Assembly: GCA_947034895.1 (NCBI GenBank)
Contig: OX344763.1
Span: 58,175,093-58,239,092, forward strand
Direction: 5' to 3'
DNA from: Rhytidiadelphus loreus
Taxonomy: Eukaryota > Streptophyta > Bryopsida > Hypnales > Hylocomiaceae
DNA length: 64,000 nucleotides
A model generated the notes under the pieces. It had not been told where the DNA came from and did no database searches. It worked only from the letters and a program-made list of their open reading frames with translations. Both the position numbers and the translations under genes were made by a program. This document shows positions 50,545 through 63,864 of the stretch, piece by piece; position 1 is the stretch's first letter; every line of letters begins with the position of its first letter.

Positions 50545-53500
50545 AAATCTGGGAAAGAGGTTGTGCAAGTTGCAAGTGCTCCTAAACTCATGAATTAATC
50601 AACAAAATATACAATTGGGAGTCACGATGAATGACTTTCTAGTACGTGGAAATGAAATATTCGTGCACGAACCTTGCCCTGTATTTTAAAGTCGACAAAA
50701 TTGTAATCTCATGGAATTCATGTACAGAAATTTGGGAAAGAGGTTGTGCAAGTTGCAAGTGCTCCTAAACTCATGAATTAATCAACAAAATATACAATTG
50801 GGAGTCACGATGAATGACTTTCTAGTACGTGGAAATGAAATATTCGTGCACGAACCTGGCCCTGTATTTTAAAGTCGACAAAATTGTAATCTCATGGAAT
50901 TCATGTACAGAAATTTGGAAAAGAGGTTGTGCAAGTTGCAAGTGCTCCTAAACTCATGAATTAATCAACAAAATATACAATTGGGGGTCACGATGAATGA
51001 CTTTCTAGTACGTGGAAATGAAATATTCGTGCATGAACCTGGCCCTCTATTTTAAAGTCGACAAAATTGTAATCTCATGGAATTCATGTACAGAAATTTG
51101 GGAAAGAGGTTGTGCAAGTTGCAAGTGCTCCTAAACTCATGAATTAATCAACAAAATATACAATTGGTGGTCACGATGAATGACTTTCTAGTACGTGGAA
51201 ATGAAATATTCGTGCATGAACCTGGCCCTCTATTTTAAAGTCCACAAAATTGTAATCTCATGGAATTCATATACAGAAATTTGGGAAAGAGGTTGTGCAA
51301 GTTGCAAGTGCTCCTAAACTCATGAATTAATCAACAAAATATACAATTGGGAGTCACGATGAATGACTTTCTAGTACGTGGAAATGAAATATTCGTGCAT
51401 GAACCTGGCCCTCTATTTTAAAGTCCACAAAACTGTAATCTCATGGAATTCATATACAGAAATCTGGGAAAGAGGTTGTGCAAGTTGCAAGTGCTCCTAA
51501 ACTCATGAATTAATCAACAAAATATACAATTGGGAGTCACGATGAATGACTTTCTAGTACGTGGAAATGAAATATTCGTGCACGAACCTGGCCCTGTATT
51601 TTAAAGTCGACAAAATTGTAATCTCATGGAATTCATGTACAGAAATTTGGGAAAGAGGTTGTGCAAGTTGCAAGTGCTCCTAAACTCATGAATTAATCAA
51701 CAAAATATACAATTGGGAGTCACGATGAATGACTTTCTAGTACGTGGAAATGAAATATTCGTGCACGAACCTGGCCCTCTATTTTAAAGTCCACAAAATT
51801 GTAATCTCATGGAATTCATTGAAAGAAATCTGGGAAAGAGCTTGTGCAAGTTGCAAGTGCTCCTAAACTCATGAATTAATCAACAAAATATACAATTGGG
51901 AGTCACGATGAATGACTTTCTAGTACGTGGAAATGAAATATTCGTGCATGAACCTGGCCCTCTATTTTAAAGTCCACAAAACTGTAATCTCATGGAATTC
52001 ATATACAGAAATCTGGGAAAGAGGTTGTGCAAGTTGCAAGTGCTCCTAAACTCATGAATTAATCAACAAAATATATAACTGGGAGTCACGATGAATGACT
52101 TTCTAGTACGTGGAAATGAAATATTCGTGCACGAACCTTGCCCTGTATTTTAAAGTCGACAAAATTGTAATCTCATGGAATTCATGTACAGAAATTTGGG
52201 AAAGAGGTTGTGCAAGTTGCAAGTGCTCCTAAACTCATGAATTAATCAACAAAATATACAATTGGGAGTCACGATGAATGACTTTCTAGTACGTGGAAAT
52301 GAAATATTCGTGCACGAACCTTGCCCTGTATTTTAAAGTCGACAAAATTGTAATCTCATGGAATTCATGTACAGAAATTTGGGAAAGAGGTTGTGCAAGT
52401 TGCAAGTGCTCCTAAACTCATGAATTAATCAACAAAATATACAATTGGGAGTCACGATGAATGACTTTCTAGTACGTGGAAATGAAATATTCGTGCACGA
52501 ACCTGGCCCTGTATTTTAAAGTCGACAAAATTGTAATCTCATGGAATTCATGTACAGAAATTTGGAAAAGAGGTTGTGCAAGTTGCAAGTGCTCCTAAAC
52601 TCATGAATTAATCAACAAAATATACAATTGGGGGTCACGATGAATGACTTTCTAGTACGTGGAAATGAAATATTCGTGCATGAACCTGGCCCTCTATTTT
52701 AAAGTCGACAAAATTGTAATCTCATGGAATTCATGTACAGAAATTTGGGAAAGAGGTTGTGCAAGTTGCAAGTGCTCCTAAACTCATGAATTAATCAACA
52801 AAATATACAATTGGTGGTCACGATGAATGACTTTCTAGTACGTGGAAATGAAATATTCGTGCATGAACCTGGCCCTCTATTTTATAGTCCACAAAATTGT
52901 AATCTCATGGAATTCATATACAGAAATTTGGGAAAGAGGTTGTGCAAGTTGCAAGTGCTCCTAAACTCATGAATTAATCAACAAAATATACAATTGGGAG
53001 TCACGATGAATGACTTTCTAGTACGTGGAAATGAAATATTCGTGCACGAACCTGGCCCTCTATTTTAAAGTCCACAAAATTGTAATCTCATGGAATTCAT
53101 TGAAAGAAATCTGGGAAAGAGCTTGTGCAAGTTGCAAGTGCTCCTAAACTCATGAATTAATCAACAAAATATACAATTGGGAGTCACGATGAATGACTTT
53201 CTAGTACGTGGAAATGAAATATTCGTGCATGAACCTGGCCCTCTATTTTAAAGTCCACAAAACTGTAATCTCATGGAATTCATATACAGAAATCTGGGAA
53301 AGAGGTTGTGCAAGTTGCAAGTGCTCCTAAACTCATGAATTAATCAACAAAATATACAATTGGGAGTCACGATGAATGACTTTCTAGTACGTGGAAATGA
53401 AATATTCGTGCACGAACCTGGCCCTGTATTTTAAAGTCGACAAAATTGTAATCTCATGGAATTCATGTACAGAAATTTGGGAAAGAGGTTGTGCAAGTTG

Positions 53501-53820
53501 CAAGTGCTCCTAAACTCATGAATTAATCAACAAAATATACAATTGGGAGTCACGATGAATGACTTTCTAGTACGTGGAAATGAAATATTCGTGCACGAAC
53601 CTGGCCCTCTATTTTAAAGTCCACAAAATTGTAATCTCATGGAATTCATTGAAAGAAATTTGGGAAAGAGGTTGTGCAAGTTGCAAGTGCTCCTAAACTC
53701 ATGAATTAATCAACAAAATATACAATTGGGAGTCACGATGAATGACTTTCTAGTACGTGGAAATGAAATATTCGTGCATGAACCTGGCCCTCTATTTTAA
53801 AGTCCACAAAACTGTAATCT
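50545..53820. repeat. Duplication with 9-monomer offset that shifts to 10 monomers
   Basis: 50,545-51,400 matches 52,192-53,047 at 1,647 bp. Anchors are TTTGGAAAAG (50,914 and 52,561) and TTGGGGGTCA (50,981 and 52,628). The following part, 51,400-51,990, matches 53,230-53,820 at 1,830 bp, so one CACGAACCTGG/ATTGAAAG/GAGCTTG monomer lies extra in the second copy. The second copy also has the TTTATAGTCC change at 52,881. Confidence 0.72.
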
Positions 53821-54690
53821 CATGGAATTCATTGAAAGAAATCTGGGAAAGAGCTTGTGCAAGTTGCAAGTGCTCCTAAACTCATGAATTAATCAACAAA
53901 ATATATAACTGGGAGTCACGATGAATGACTTTCTAGTACGTGGAAATGAAATATTCGTGCACGAACCTGGCCCTCTATTTTAAAGTCCACAAAACTGTAA
54001 TCTCATGGAATTCATATACAGAAATCTGGGAAAGAGGTTGTGCAAGTTGCAAGTGCTCCTAAACTCATGAATTAATCAACAAAATATACAATTGGGAGTC
54101 ACGATGAATGACTTTCTAGTACGTGGAAATGAAATATTCGTGCACGAACCTTGCCCTGTATTTTAAAGTCGACAAAATTGTAATCTCATGGAATTCATGT
54201 ACAGAAACTTGGGAAAGAGGTTGTGCAAGTTGCAAGTGCTCCTAAACTCATGAATTAATCAACAAAATATACAAGTGGGAGTCACGATGAATGACTTTCT
54301 AGTACGTGGAAATGAAATATTCGTGCATGAACCTGGCCCTCTATTTTAAAGTCCACAAAATTGTAATCTCATGGAATTCATATACAGAAATCTGGGAAAG
54401 AGGTTGTGCAAGTTGCAAGTGCTCCTAAACTCATGAATTAATCAACAAAATATATAATTGGGAGTCACGATGAATAACTTTCTAGTACGTGGAAATGAAA
54501 TATTCGTGCACGAACCTGGCCCTCTATTTTAAAGTCCACAAAATTGTAATCTCATGGAATTCATTGAAAGAAATCTGGGAAAGAGCTTGTGCAAGTTGCA
54601 AGTGCTCCTAAACTCATGAATTAATCAACAAAATATATAACTGGGAGTCACGATGAATGACTTTCTAGTACGTGGAAATGAAATATTCGT
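52640..54690. repeat. ~2-kb segment, copy 1 (matches 56,300-58,170)
   Basis: It is marked by TTTATAGTCC (52,881, again at 56,541, offset 3,660 bp = 20 monomers). After about 53,045 the offset becomes 3,477 bp (19 monomers), because the later copy lacks the extra monomer seen here. The string runs through GGTGGTC, CAAAACTG, AAACTTGG/CAAGTGGG and GAATAAC monomers in the same order. Confidence 0.72.
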
Positions 54691-56299
54691 GCATGAACCT
54701 GGCCCTCTATTTTAAAGTCGACAAAATTGTAATCTCATGGAATTCATGTACAGAAATCTGGGAAAGAGGTTGTGCAAGTTGCAAGTGCTCCTAAACTCAT
54801 GAATTAATCAACAAAATATATAATTGGGAGTCACGATGAATAACTTTCTAGTACGTGGAAATGAAATATTCGTGCACGAACCTGGCCCTCTATTTTAAAG
54901 TCCACAAAATTGTAATCTCATGAAATTCATTGAAAGAAATCTGGGAAAGAGGTTGTGCAAGTTGCAAGTGCTCCTAAACTCATGAATTAATCAACAAAAT
55001 ATATAATTGGGAGTCACGATGAATGACTTTCTAGTACGTGGAAATGAAATATTCGTGCATGAATCTGGCCCTCTATTTTAAAGTCCACAAAATTGTAATC
55101 TCATGGAATTCATATACAGAAATCTGGGAAAGAGGTTGTGCAAGTTGCAAGTGCTCCTAAACTCATGAATTAATCAACAAAATATACAATTGGGAGTCAC
55201 GATGAATGACTTTCTAGTACGTGGAAATGAAATATTCGTGCACGAACCTTGCCCTGTATTTTAAAGTCCACAAAATTGTAATCTCATGGAATTCATTGAA
55301 AGAAATTTGGGAAAGAGGTTGTGCAAGTTGCAAGTGCTCCTAAACTCATGAATTAATCAACAAAATATATAACTGGGAGTCACGATGAATGACTTTCTAG
55401 TACGTGGAAATGAAATATTCGTGCACGAACCTGGCCCTCTATTTTAAAGTCCACAAAACTGTAATCTCATGGAATTCATATACAGAAATCTGGGAAAGAG
55501 GTTGTGCAAGTTGCAAGTGCTCCTAAACTCATGAATTAATCAACAAAATATACAATTGGGAGTCACGATGAATGACTTTCTAGTACGTGGAAATGAAATA
55601 TTCGTGCATGAACCTGGCCCTCTATTTTAAAGTCCACAAAACTGTAATCTCATGGAATTCATTGAAAGAAATCTGGGAAAGAGCTTGTGCAAGTTGCAAG
55701 TGCTCCTAAACTCATGAATTAATCAACAAAATATATAACTGGGAGTCACGATGAATGACTTTCTAGTACGTGGAAATGAAATATTCGTGCACGAACCTGG
55801 CCCTCTATTTTAAAGTCCACAAAACTGTAATCTCATGGAATTCATATACAGAAATCTGGGAAAGAGGTTGTGCAAGTTGCAAGTGCTCCTAAACTCATGA
55901 ATTAATCAACAAAATATACAATTGGGAGTCACGATGAATGACTTTCTAGTACGTGGAAATGAAATATTCGTGCACGAACCTTGCCCTGTATTTTAAAGTC
56001 GACAAAATTGTAATCTCATGGAATTCATGTACAGAAACTTGGGAAAGAGGTTGTGCAAGTTGCAAGTGCTCCTAAACTCATGAATTAATCAACAAAATAT
56101 ACAAGTGGGAGTCACGATGAATGACTTTCTAGTACGTGGAAATGAAATATTCGTGCACGAACCTGGCCCTCTATTTTAAAGTCCACAAAATTGTAATCTC
56201 ATGAAATTCATTGAAAGAAATCTGGGAAAGAGGTTGTGCAAGTTGCAAGTGCTCCTAAACTCATGAATTAATCAACAAAATATACAATTGGGAGTCACG

Positions 56300-58170
56300 A
56301 TGAATGACTTTCTAGTACGTGGAAATGAAATATTCGTGCATGAACCTGGCCCTCTATTTTAAAGTCGACAAAATTGTAATCTCATGGAATTCATGTACAG
56401 AAATTTGGGAAAGAGGTTGTGCAAGTTGCAAGTGCTCCTAAACTCATGAATTAATCAACAAAATATACAATTGGTGGTCACGATGAATGACTTTCTAGTA
56501 CGTGGAAATGAAATATTCGTGCATGAACCTGGCCCTCTATTTTATAGTCCACAAAATTGTAATCTCATGGAATTCATATACAGAAATTTGGGAAAGAGGT
56601 TGTGCAAGTTGCAAGTGCTCCTAAACTCATGAATTAATCAACAAAATATACAATTGGGAGTCACGATGAATGACTTTCTAGTACGTGGAAATGAAATATT
56701 CGTGCATGAACCTGGCCCTCTATTTTAAAGTCCACAAAACTGTAATCTCATGGAATTCATATACAGAAATCTGGGAAAGAGGTTGTGCAAGTTGCAAGTG
56801 CTCCTAAACTCATGAATTAATCAACAAAATATACAATTGGGAGTCACGATGAATGACTTTCTAGTACGTGGAAATGAAATATTCGTGCACGAACCTGGCC
56901 CTCTATTTTAAAGTCGACAAAATTGTAATCTCATGGAATTCATGTACAGAAATTTGGGAAAGAGGTTGTGCAAGTTGCAAGTGCTCCTAAACTCATGAAT
57001 TAATCAACAAAATATACAATTGGGAGTCACGATGAATGACTTTCTAGTACGTGGAAATGAAATATTCGTGCACGAACCTGGCCCTCTATTTTAAAGTCCA
57101 CAAAATTGTAATCTCATGGAATTCATTGAAAGAAATTTGGGAAAGAGGTTGTGCAAGTTGCAAGTGCTCCTAAACTCATGAATTAATCAACAAAATATAC
57201 AATTGGGAGTCACGATGAATGACTTTCTAGTACGTGGAAATGAAATATTCGTGCATGAACCTGGCCCTCTATTTTAAAGTCCACAAAACTGTAATCTCAT
57301 GGAATTCATTGAAAGAAATCTGGGAAAGAGCTTGTGCAAGTTGCAAGTGCTCCTAAACTCATGAATTAATCAACAAAATATATAACTGGGAGTCACGATG
57401 AATGACTTTCTAGTACGTGGAAATGAAATATTCGTGCACGAACCTGGCCCTCTATTTTAAAGTCCACAAAACTGTAATCTCATGGAATTCATATACAGAA
57501 ATCTGGGAAAGAGGTTGTGCAAGTTGCAAGTGCTCCTAAACTCATGAATTAATCAACAAAATATACAATTGGGAGTCACGATGAATGACTTTCTAGTACG
57601 TGGAAATGAAATATTCGTGCACGAACCTTGCCCTGTATTTTAAAGTCGACAAAATTGTAATCTCATGGAATTCATGTACAGAAACTTGGGAAAGAGGTTG
57701 TGCAAGTTGCAAGTGCTCCTAAACTCATGAATTAATCAACAAAATATACAAGTGGGAGTCACGATGAATGACTTTCTAGTACGTGGAAATGAAATATTCG
57801 TGCATGAACCTGGCCCTCTATTTTAAAGTCCACAAAATTGTAATCTCATGGAATTCATATACAGAAATTTGGGAAAGAGGTTGTGCAAGTTGCAAGTGCT
57901 CCTAAACTCATGAATTAATCAACAAAATATATAATTGGGAGTCACGATGAATAACTTTCTAGTACGTGGAAATGAAATATTCGTGCACGAACCTGGCCCT
58001 CTATTTTAAAGTCCACAAAATTGTAATCTCATGGAATTCATTGAAAGAAATCTGGGAAAGAGCTTGTGCAAGTTGCAAGTGCTCCTAAACTCATGAATTA
58101 ATCAACAAAATATATAACTGGGAGTCACGATGAATGACTTTCTAGTACGTGGAAATGAAATATTCGTGCA
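56300..58170. repeat. ~1.9-kb segment, copy 2 (matches 52,640-54,690)
   Basis: Later copy of 52,640-54,690, one monomer shorter. It ends where the rare GCAGGGATCTGG monomer (58,169) begins. Differences include CTCTATTTTAAAGTCGAC near 56,901, where the other copy has CTGT, and AAATTTGG near 57,866 versus AAATCTGG. Confidence 0.72.
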
Positions 58171-61100
58171 GGGATCTGGCCCTCTATTTTAAAGTCCACA
58201 AAATTGTAATCTCATGAAATTCATTGAAAGAAATCTGGGAAAGAGGTTGTGCAAGTTGCAAGTGCTCCTAAACTCATGAATTAATCAACAAAATATACAA
58301 TTGGGAGTCACGATGAATGACTTTCTAGTACGTGGAAATGAAATATTCGTGCACGAACCTTGCCCTGTATTTTAAAGTCGACAAAATTGTAATCTCATGG
58401 AATTCATGTACAGAAACTTGGGAAAGAGGTTGTGCAAGTTGCAAGTGCTCCTAAACTCATGAATTAATCAACAAAATATACAAGTGGGAGTCACGATGAA
58501 TGACTTTCTAGTACGTGGAAATGAAATATTCGTGCATGAACCTGGCCCTCTATTTTAAAGTCCACAAAACTGTAATCTCATGGAATTCATATACAGAAAT
58601 CTGGGAAAGAGGTTGTGCAAGTTGCAAGTGCTCCTAAACTCATGAATTAATCAACAAAATATATAATTGGGAGTCACGATGAATAACTTTCTAGTACGTG
58701 GAAATGAAATATTCGTGCACGAACCTGGCCCTCTATTTTAAAGTCCACAAAATTGTAATCTCATGGAATTCATTGAAAGAAATCTGGGAAAGAGCTTGTG
58801 CAAGTTGCAAGTGCTCCTAAACTCATGAATTAATCAACAAAATATACAATTGGGAGTCACGATGAATGACTTTCTAGTACGTGGAAATGAAATATTCGTG
58901 CACGAACCTGGCCCTGTATTTTAAAGTCGACAAAATTGTAATCTCATGGAATTCATGTACAGAAACTTCGGAAAGAGGTTGTGCAAGTTGCAAGTGCTCC
59001 TAAACTCATGAATTAATCAACAAAATATACAATTGGGAGTCACGATGAATGACTTTCTAGTACGTGGAAATGAAATATTCGTGCACGAACCTTGCCCTGT
59101 ATTTTAAAGTCGACAAAATTGTAATCTCATGGAATTCATGTACAGAAACTTGGGAAAGAGGTTGTGCAAGTTGCAAGTGCTCCTAAACTCATGAATTAAT
59201 CAACAAAATATACAAGTGGGAGTCACGATGAATGACTTTCTAGTACGTGGAAATGAAATATTCGTGCATGAACCTGGCCCTCTATTTTAAAGTCCACAAA
59301 ATTGTAATCTCATGAAATTCATTGATAGAAATCTGGGAAAGAGGTTGTGCAAGTTGCAAGTGCTCCTAAACTCATGAATTAATCAACAAAATATATAATT
59401 GGGAGTCACGATGAATAACTTTCTAGTACGTGGAAATGAAATATTCGTGCACGAACCTGGCCCTCTATTTTAAAGTCCACAAAATTGTAATCTCATGGAA
59501 TTCATTGAAAGAAATCTGGGAAAGAGGTTGTGCAAGTTGCAAGTGCTCCTAAACTCATGAATTAATCAACAAAATATATAACTGGGAGTCACGATGAATG
59601 ACTTTCTAGTACGTGGAAATGAAATATTCGTGCATGAACCTGGCCCTCTATTTTAAAGTCCACAAAATTGTAATCTCATGAAATTCATTGATAGAAATCT
59701 GGGAAAGAGGTTGTGCAAGTTGCAAGTGCTCCTAAACTCATGAATTAATCAAAAAAATATATAATTGGGAGTCACGATGAATGACTTTCTAGTACGTGGA
59801 AATGAAATATTCGTGCATGAACCTGGCCCTCTATTTTAAAGTCCACAAAATTGTAATCTCATGGAATTCATGTACAGAAATTTGGGAAAGAGGTTGTGCA
59901 AGTTGCAAGTGCTCCTAAACTCATGAATTAATCAACAAAATATACAAGTGGGAGTCACGATGAATGACTTTCTAGTACGTGGAAATGAAATATTCGTGCA
60001 TGAACCTGGCCCTCTATTTTAAAGTCCACAAAATTGTAATCTCATGGAATTCATTGAAAGAAATCTGGGAAAGAGCTTGTGCAAGTTGCAAGTGCTCCTA
60101 AACTCATGAATTAATCAACAAAATATATAATTGGGAGTCACGATGAATAACTTTCTAGTACGTGGAAATGAAATATTCGTGCACGAACCTGGCCCTCTAT
60201 TTTAAAGTCCACAAAATTGTAATCTCATGGAATTCATTGAAAGAAATCTGGGAAAGAGGTTGTGCAAGTTGCAAGTGCTCCTAAACTCATGAATTAATCA
60301 ACAAAATATATAACTGGGAGTCACGATGAATGACTTTCTAGTACGTGGAAATGAAATATTCGTGCAGGGATCTGGCCCTCTATTTTAAAGTCCACAAAAT
60401 TGTAATCTCATGAAATTCATTGAAAGAAATCTGGGAAAGAGCTTGTGCAAGTTGCAAGTGCTCCTAAACTCATGAATTAATCAACAAAATATACAATTGG
60501 GAGTCACGATGAATGACTTTCTAGTACGTGGAAATGAAATATTCGTGCACGAACCTTGCCCTGTATTTTAAAGTCGACAAAATTGTAATCTCATGGAATT
60601 CATGTACAGAAACTTGGGAAAGAGGTTGTGCAAGTTGCAAGTGCTCCTAAACTCATGAATTAATCAACAAAATATACAAGTGGGAGTCACGATGAATGAC
60701 TTTCTAGTACGTGGAAATGAAATATTCGTGCATGAACCTGGCCCTCTATTTTAAAGTCCACAAAACTGTAATCTCATGGAATTCATATACAGAAATCTGG
60801 GAAAGAGGTTGTGCAAGTTGCAAGTGCTCCTAAACTCATGAATTAATCAACAAAATATATAATTGGGAGTCACGATGAATAACTTTCTAGTACGTGGAAA
60901 TGAAATATTCGTGCACGAACCTGGCCCTCTATTTTAAAGTCCACAAAATTGTAATCTCATGGAATTCATTGAAAGAAATCTGGGAAAGAGCTTGTGCAAG
61001 TTGCAAGTGCTCCTAAACTCATGAATTAATCAACAAAATATACAATTGGGAGTCACGATGAATGACTTTCTAGTACGTGGAAATGAAATATTCGTGCACG

Positions 61101-61850
61101 AACCTTGCCCTGTATTTTAAAGTCGACAAAATTGTAATCTCATGGAATTCATGTACAGAAACTTCGGAAAGAGGTTGTGCAAGTTGCAAGTGCTCCTAAA
61201 CTCATGAATTAATCAACAAAATATACAATTGGGAGTCACGATGAATGACTTTCTAGTACGTGGAAATGAAATATTCGTGCACGAACCTTGCCCTGTATTT
61301 TAAAGTCGACAAAATTGTAATCTCATGGAATTCATGTACAGAAACTTGGGAAAGAGGTTGTGCAAGTTGCAAGTGCTCCTAAACTCATGAATTAATCAAC
61401 AAAATATACAAGTGGGAGTCACGATGAATGACTTTCTAGTACGTGGAAATGAAATATTCGTGCATGAACCTGGCCCTCTATTTTAAAGTCCACAAAATTG
61501 TAATCTCATGAAATTCATTGATAGAAATCTGGGAAAGAGGTTGTGCAAGTTGCAAGTGCTCCTAAACTCATGAATTAATCAACAAAATATATAATTGGGA
61601 GTCACGATGAATAACTTTCTAGTACGTGGAAATGAAATATTCGTGCACGAACCTGGCCCTCTATTTTAAAGTCCACAAAATTGTAATCTCATGGAATTCA
61701 TTGAAAGAAATCTGGGAAAGAGGTTGTGCAAGTTGCAAGTGCTCCTAAACTCATGAATTAATCAACAAAATATATAACTGGGAGTCACGATGAATGACTT
61801 TCTAGTACGTGGAAATGAAATATTCGTGCATGAACCTGGCCCTCTATTTT
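57900..61850. repeat. Duplication with 12-monomer offset (2,196 bp)
   Basis: 57,900-59,650 matches 60,096-61,846 at exactly 2,196 bp. Anchors are two changes seen nowhere else: GCAGGGATCTGG (58,169 and 60,365) and AAACTTCGGAAAG (58,963 and 61,159). The ATTGATAG monomer near 59,328 recurs near 61,524. The ~450 bp between the copies contains ATTGATAG and CAAAAAAATAT monomers. Confidence 0.8.
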
Positions 61851-62450
61851 AAAGTCGACAAAATTGTAATCTCATGGAATTCATGTACAGAAATTTGGGA
61901 AAGAGGTTGTGCAAGTTGCAAGTGCTCCTAAACTCATGAATTAATCAACAAAATATTCAATTGGGAGTCACGATGAATGACTTTCTAGTACGTGGAAATG
62001 AAATATTCGTGCACGAACCTGGCCCTGTATTTTAAAGTCGACAAAATTGTAATCTCATGGAATTCATGTACAGAAATTTGGAAAAGAGGTTGTGCAAGTT
62101 GCAAGTGCTCCTAAACTCATGAATTAATCAACAAAATATACAATTGGGGGTCACGATGAATGACTTTCTAGTACGTGGAAATGAAATATTCGTGCATGAA
62201 CCTGGCCCTCTATTTTAAAGTCGACAAAATTGTAATCTCATGGAATTCATGTACAGAAATTTGGGAAAGAGGTTGTGCAAGTTGCAAGTGCTCCTAAACT
62301 CATGAATTAATCAACAAAATATACAATTGGTGGTCACGATGAATGACTTTCTAGTACGTGGAAATGAAATATTCGTGCATGAACCTGGCCCTCTATTTTA
62401 AAGTCCACAAAATTGTAATCTCATGGAATTCATATACAGAAATCTGGGAA
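61850..62450. repeat. ~0.6-kb segment shared with 50,690-51,290
   Basis: The consecutive TTTGGAAAAG (62,077) and TTGGGGGTCA monomers, then the GGTGGTC monomer, match 50,914 onward at an offset of 11,163 bp (61 monomers). The same run is at 52,561 (52 monomers away). A private ATATTCAATTGG lies near 61,956. Confidence 0.7.
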
Positions 62451-63864
62451 AGAGGTTGTGCAAGTTGCAAGTGCTCCTAAACTCATGAATTAATCAAAAA
62501 AATATATAATTGGGAGTCACGATGAATAACTTTCTAGTACGTGGAAATGAAATATTCGTGCACGAACCTGGCCCTCTATTTTAAAGTCCACAAAATTGTA
62601 ATCTCATGAAATTCATTGATAGAAATCTGGGAAAGAGGTTGTGCAAGTTGCAAGTGCTCCTAAACTCATGAATTAATCAACAAAATATATAATTCGGAGT
62701 CACGATGAATGACTTTCTAGTACGTGGAAATGAAATATTCGTGCATGAACCTGGCCCTCTATTTTAAAGTCCACAAAATTGTAATCTCATGAAATTCATT
62801 GATAGAAATCTGGGAAAGAGGTTGTGCAAGTTGCAAGTGCTCCTAAACTCATGAATTAATCAAAAAAATATATAATTGGGAGTCACGATGAATGACTTTC
62901 TAGTACGTGGAAATGAAATATTCGTGCATGAACCTGGCCCTCTATTTTAAAGTCCACAAAATTGTAATCTCATGGAATTCATGTACAGAAATTTGGGAAA
63001 GAGGTTGTGCAAGTTGCAAGTGCTCCTAAACTCATGAATTAATCAACAAAATATATAATTGGTGGTCACGATGAATGACTTTCTAGTACGTGGAAATGAA
63101 ATATTCGTGCATGAACCTGGCCCTCTATTTTAAAGTCCACAAAATTGTAATCTCATGGAATTCATATACAGAAATCTGGGAAAGAGGTTGTGCAAGTTGC
63201 AAGTGCTCCTAAACTCATGAATTAATCAAAAAAATATATAATTGGGAGTCACGATGAATAACTTTCTAGTACGTGGAAATGAAATATTCGTGCACGAACC
63301 TGGCCCTCTATTTTAAAGTCCACAAAACTGTAATCTCATGAAATTCATTGATAGAAATCTGGGAAAGAGGTTGTGCAAGTTGCAAGTGCTCCTAAACTCA
63401 TGAATTAATCAACAAAATATATAATTGGGAGTCACGATGAATGACTTTCTAGTACGTGGAAATGAAATATTCGTGCATGAATCTGGCCCTCTATTTTAAA
63501 GTCCACAAAATTGTAATCTCATGAAATTCATTGATAGAAATCTGGGAAAGAGGTTGTGCAAGTTGCAAGTGCTCCTAAACTCATGGATTAATCAAAAAAA
63601 TATATAATTGGGAGTCACGATGAATAACTTTCTAGTACGTGGAAATGAAATATTCGTGCATGAACCTGGCCCTCTATTTTAAAGTCCACAAAATTGTAAT
63701 CTCATGGAATTCATTGATAGAAATCTGGGAAAGAGGTTGTGCAAGTTGCAAGTGCTCCTAAACTCATGAATTAATCAACAAAATATATAATTGGGAGTCA
63801 CGATGAATAACTTTCTAGTACGTGGAAATGAAATATTCGTGCATGAACCTGGCCCTCTATTTTA

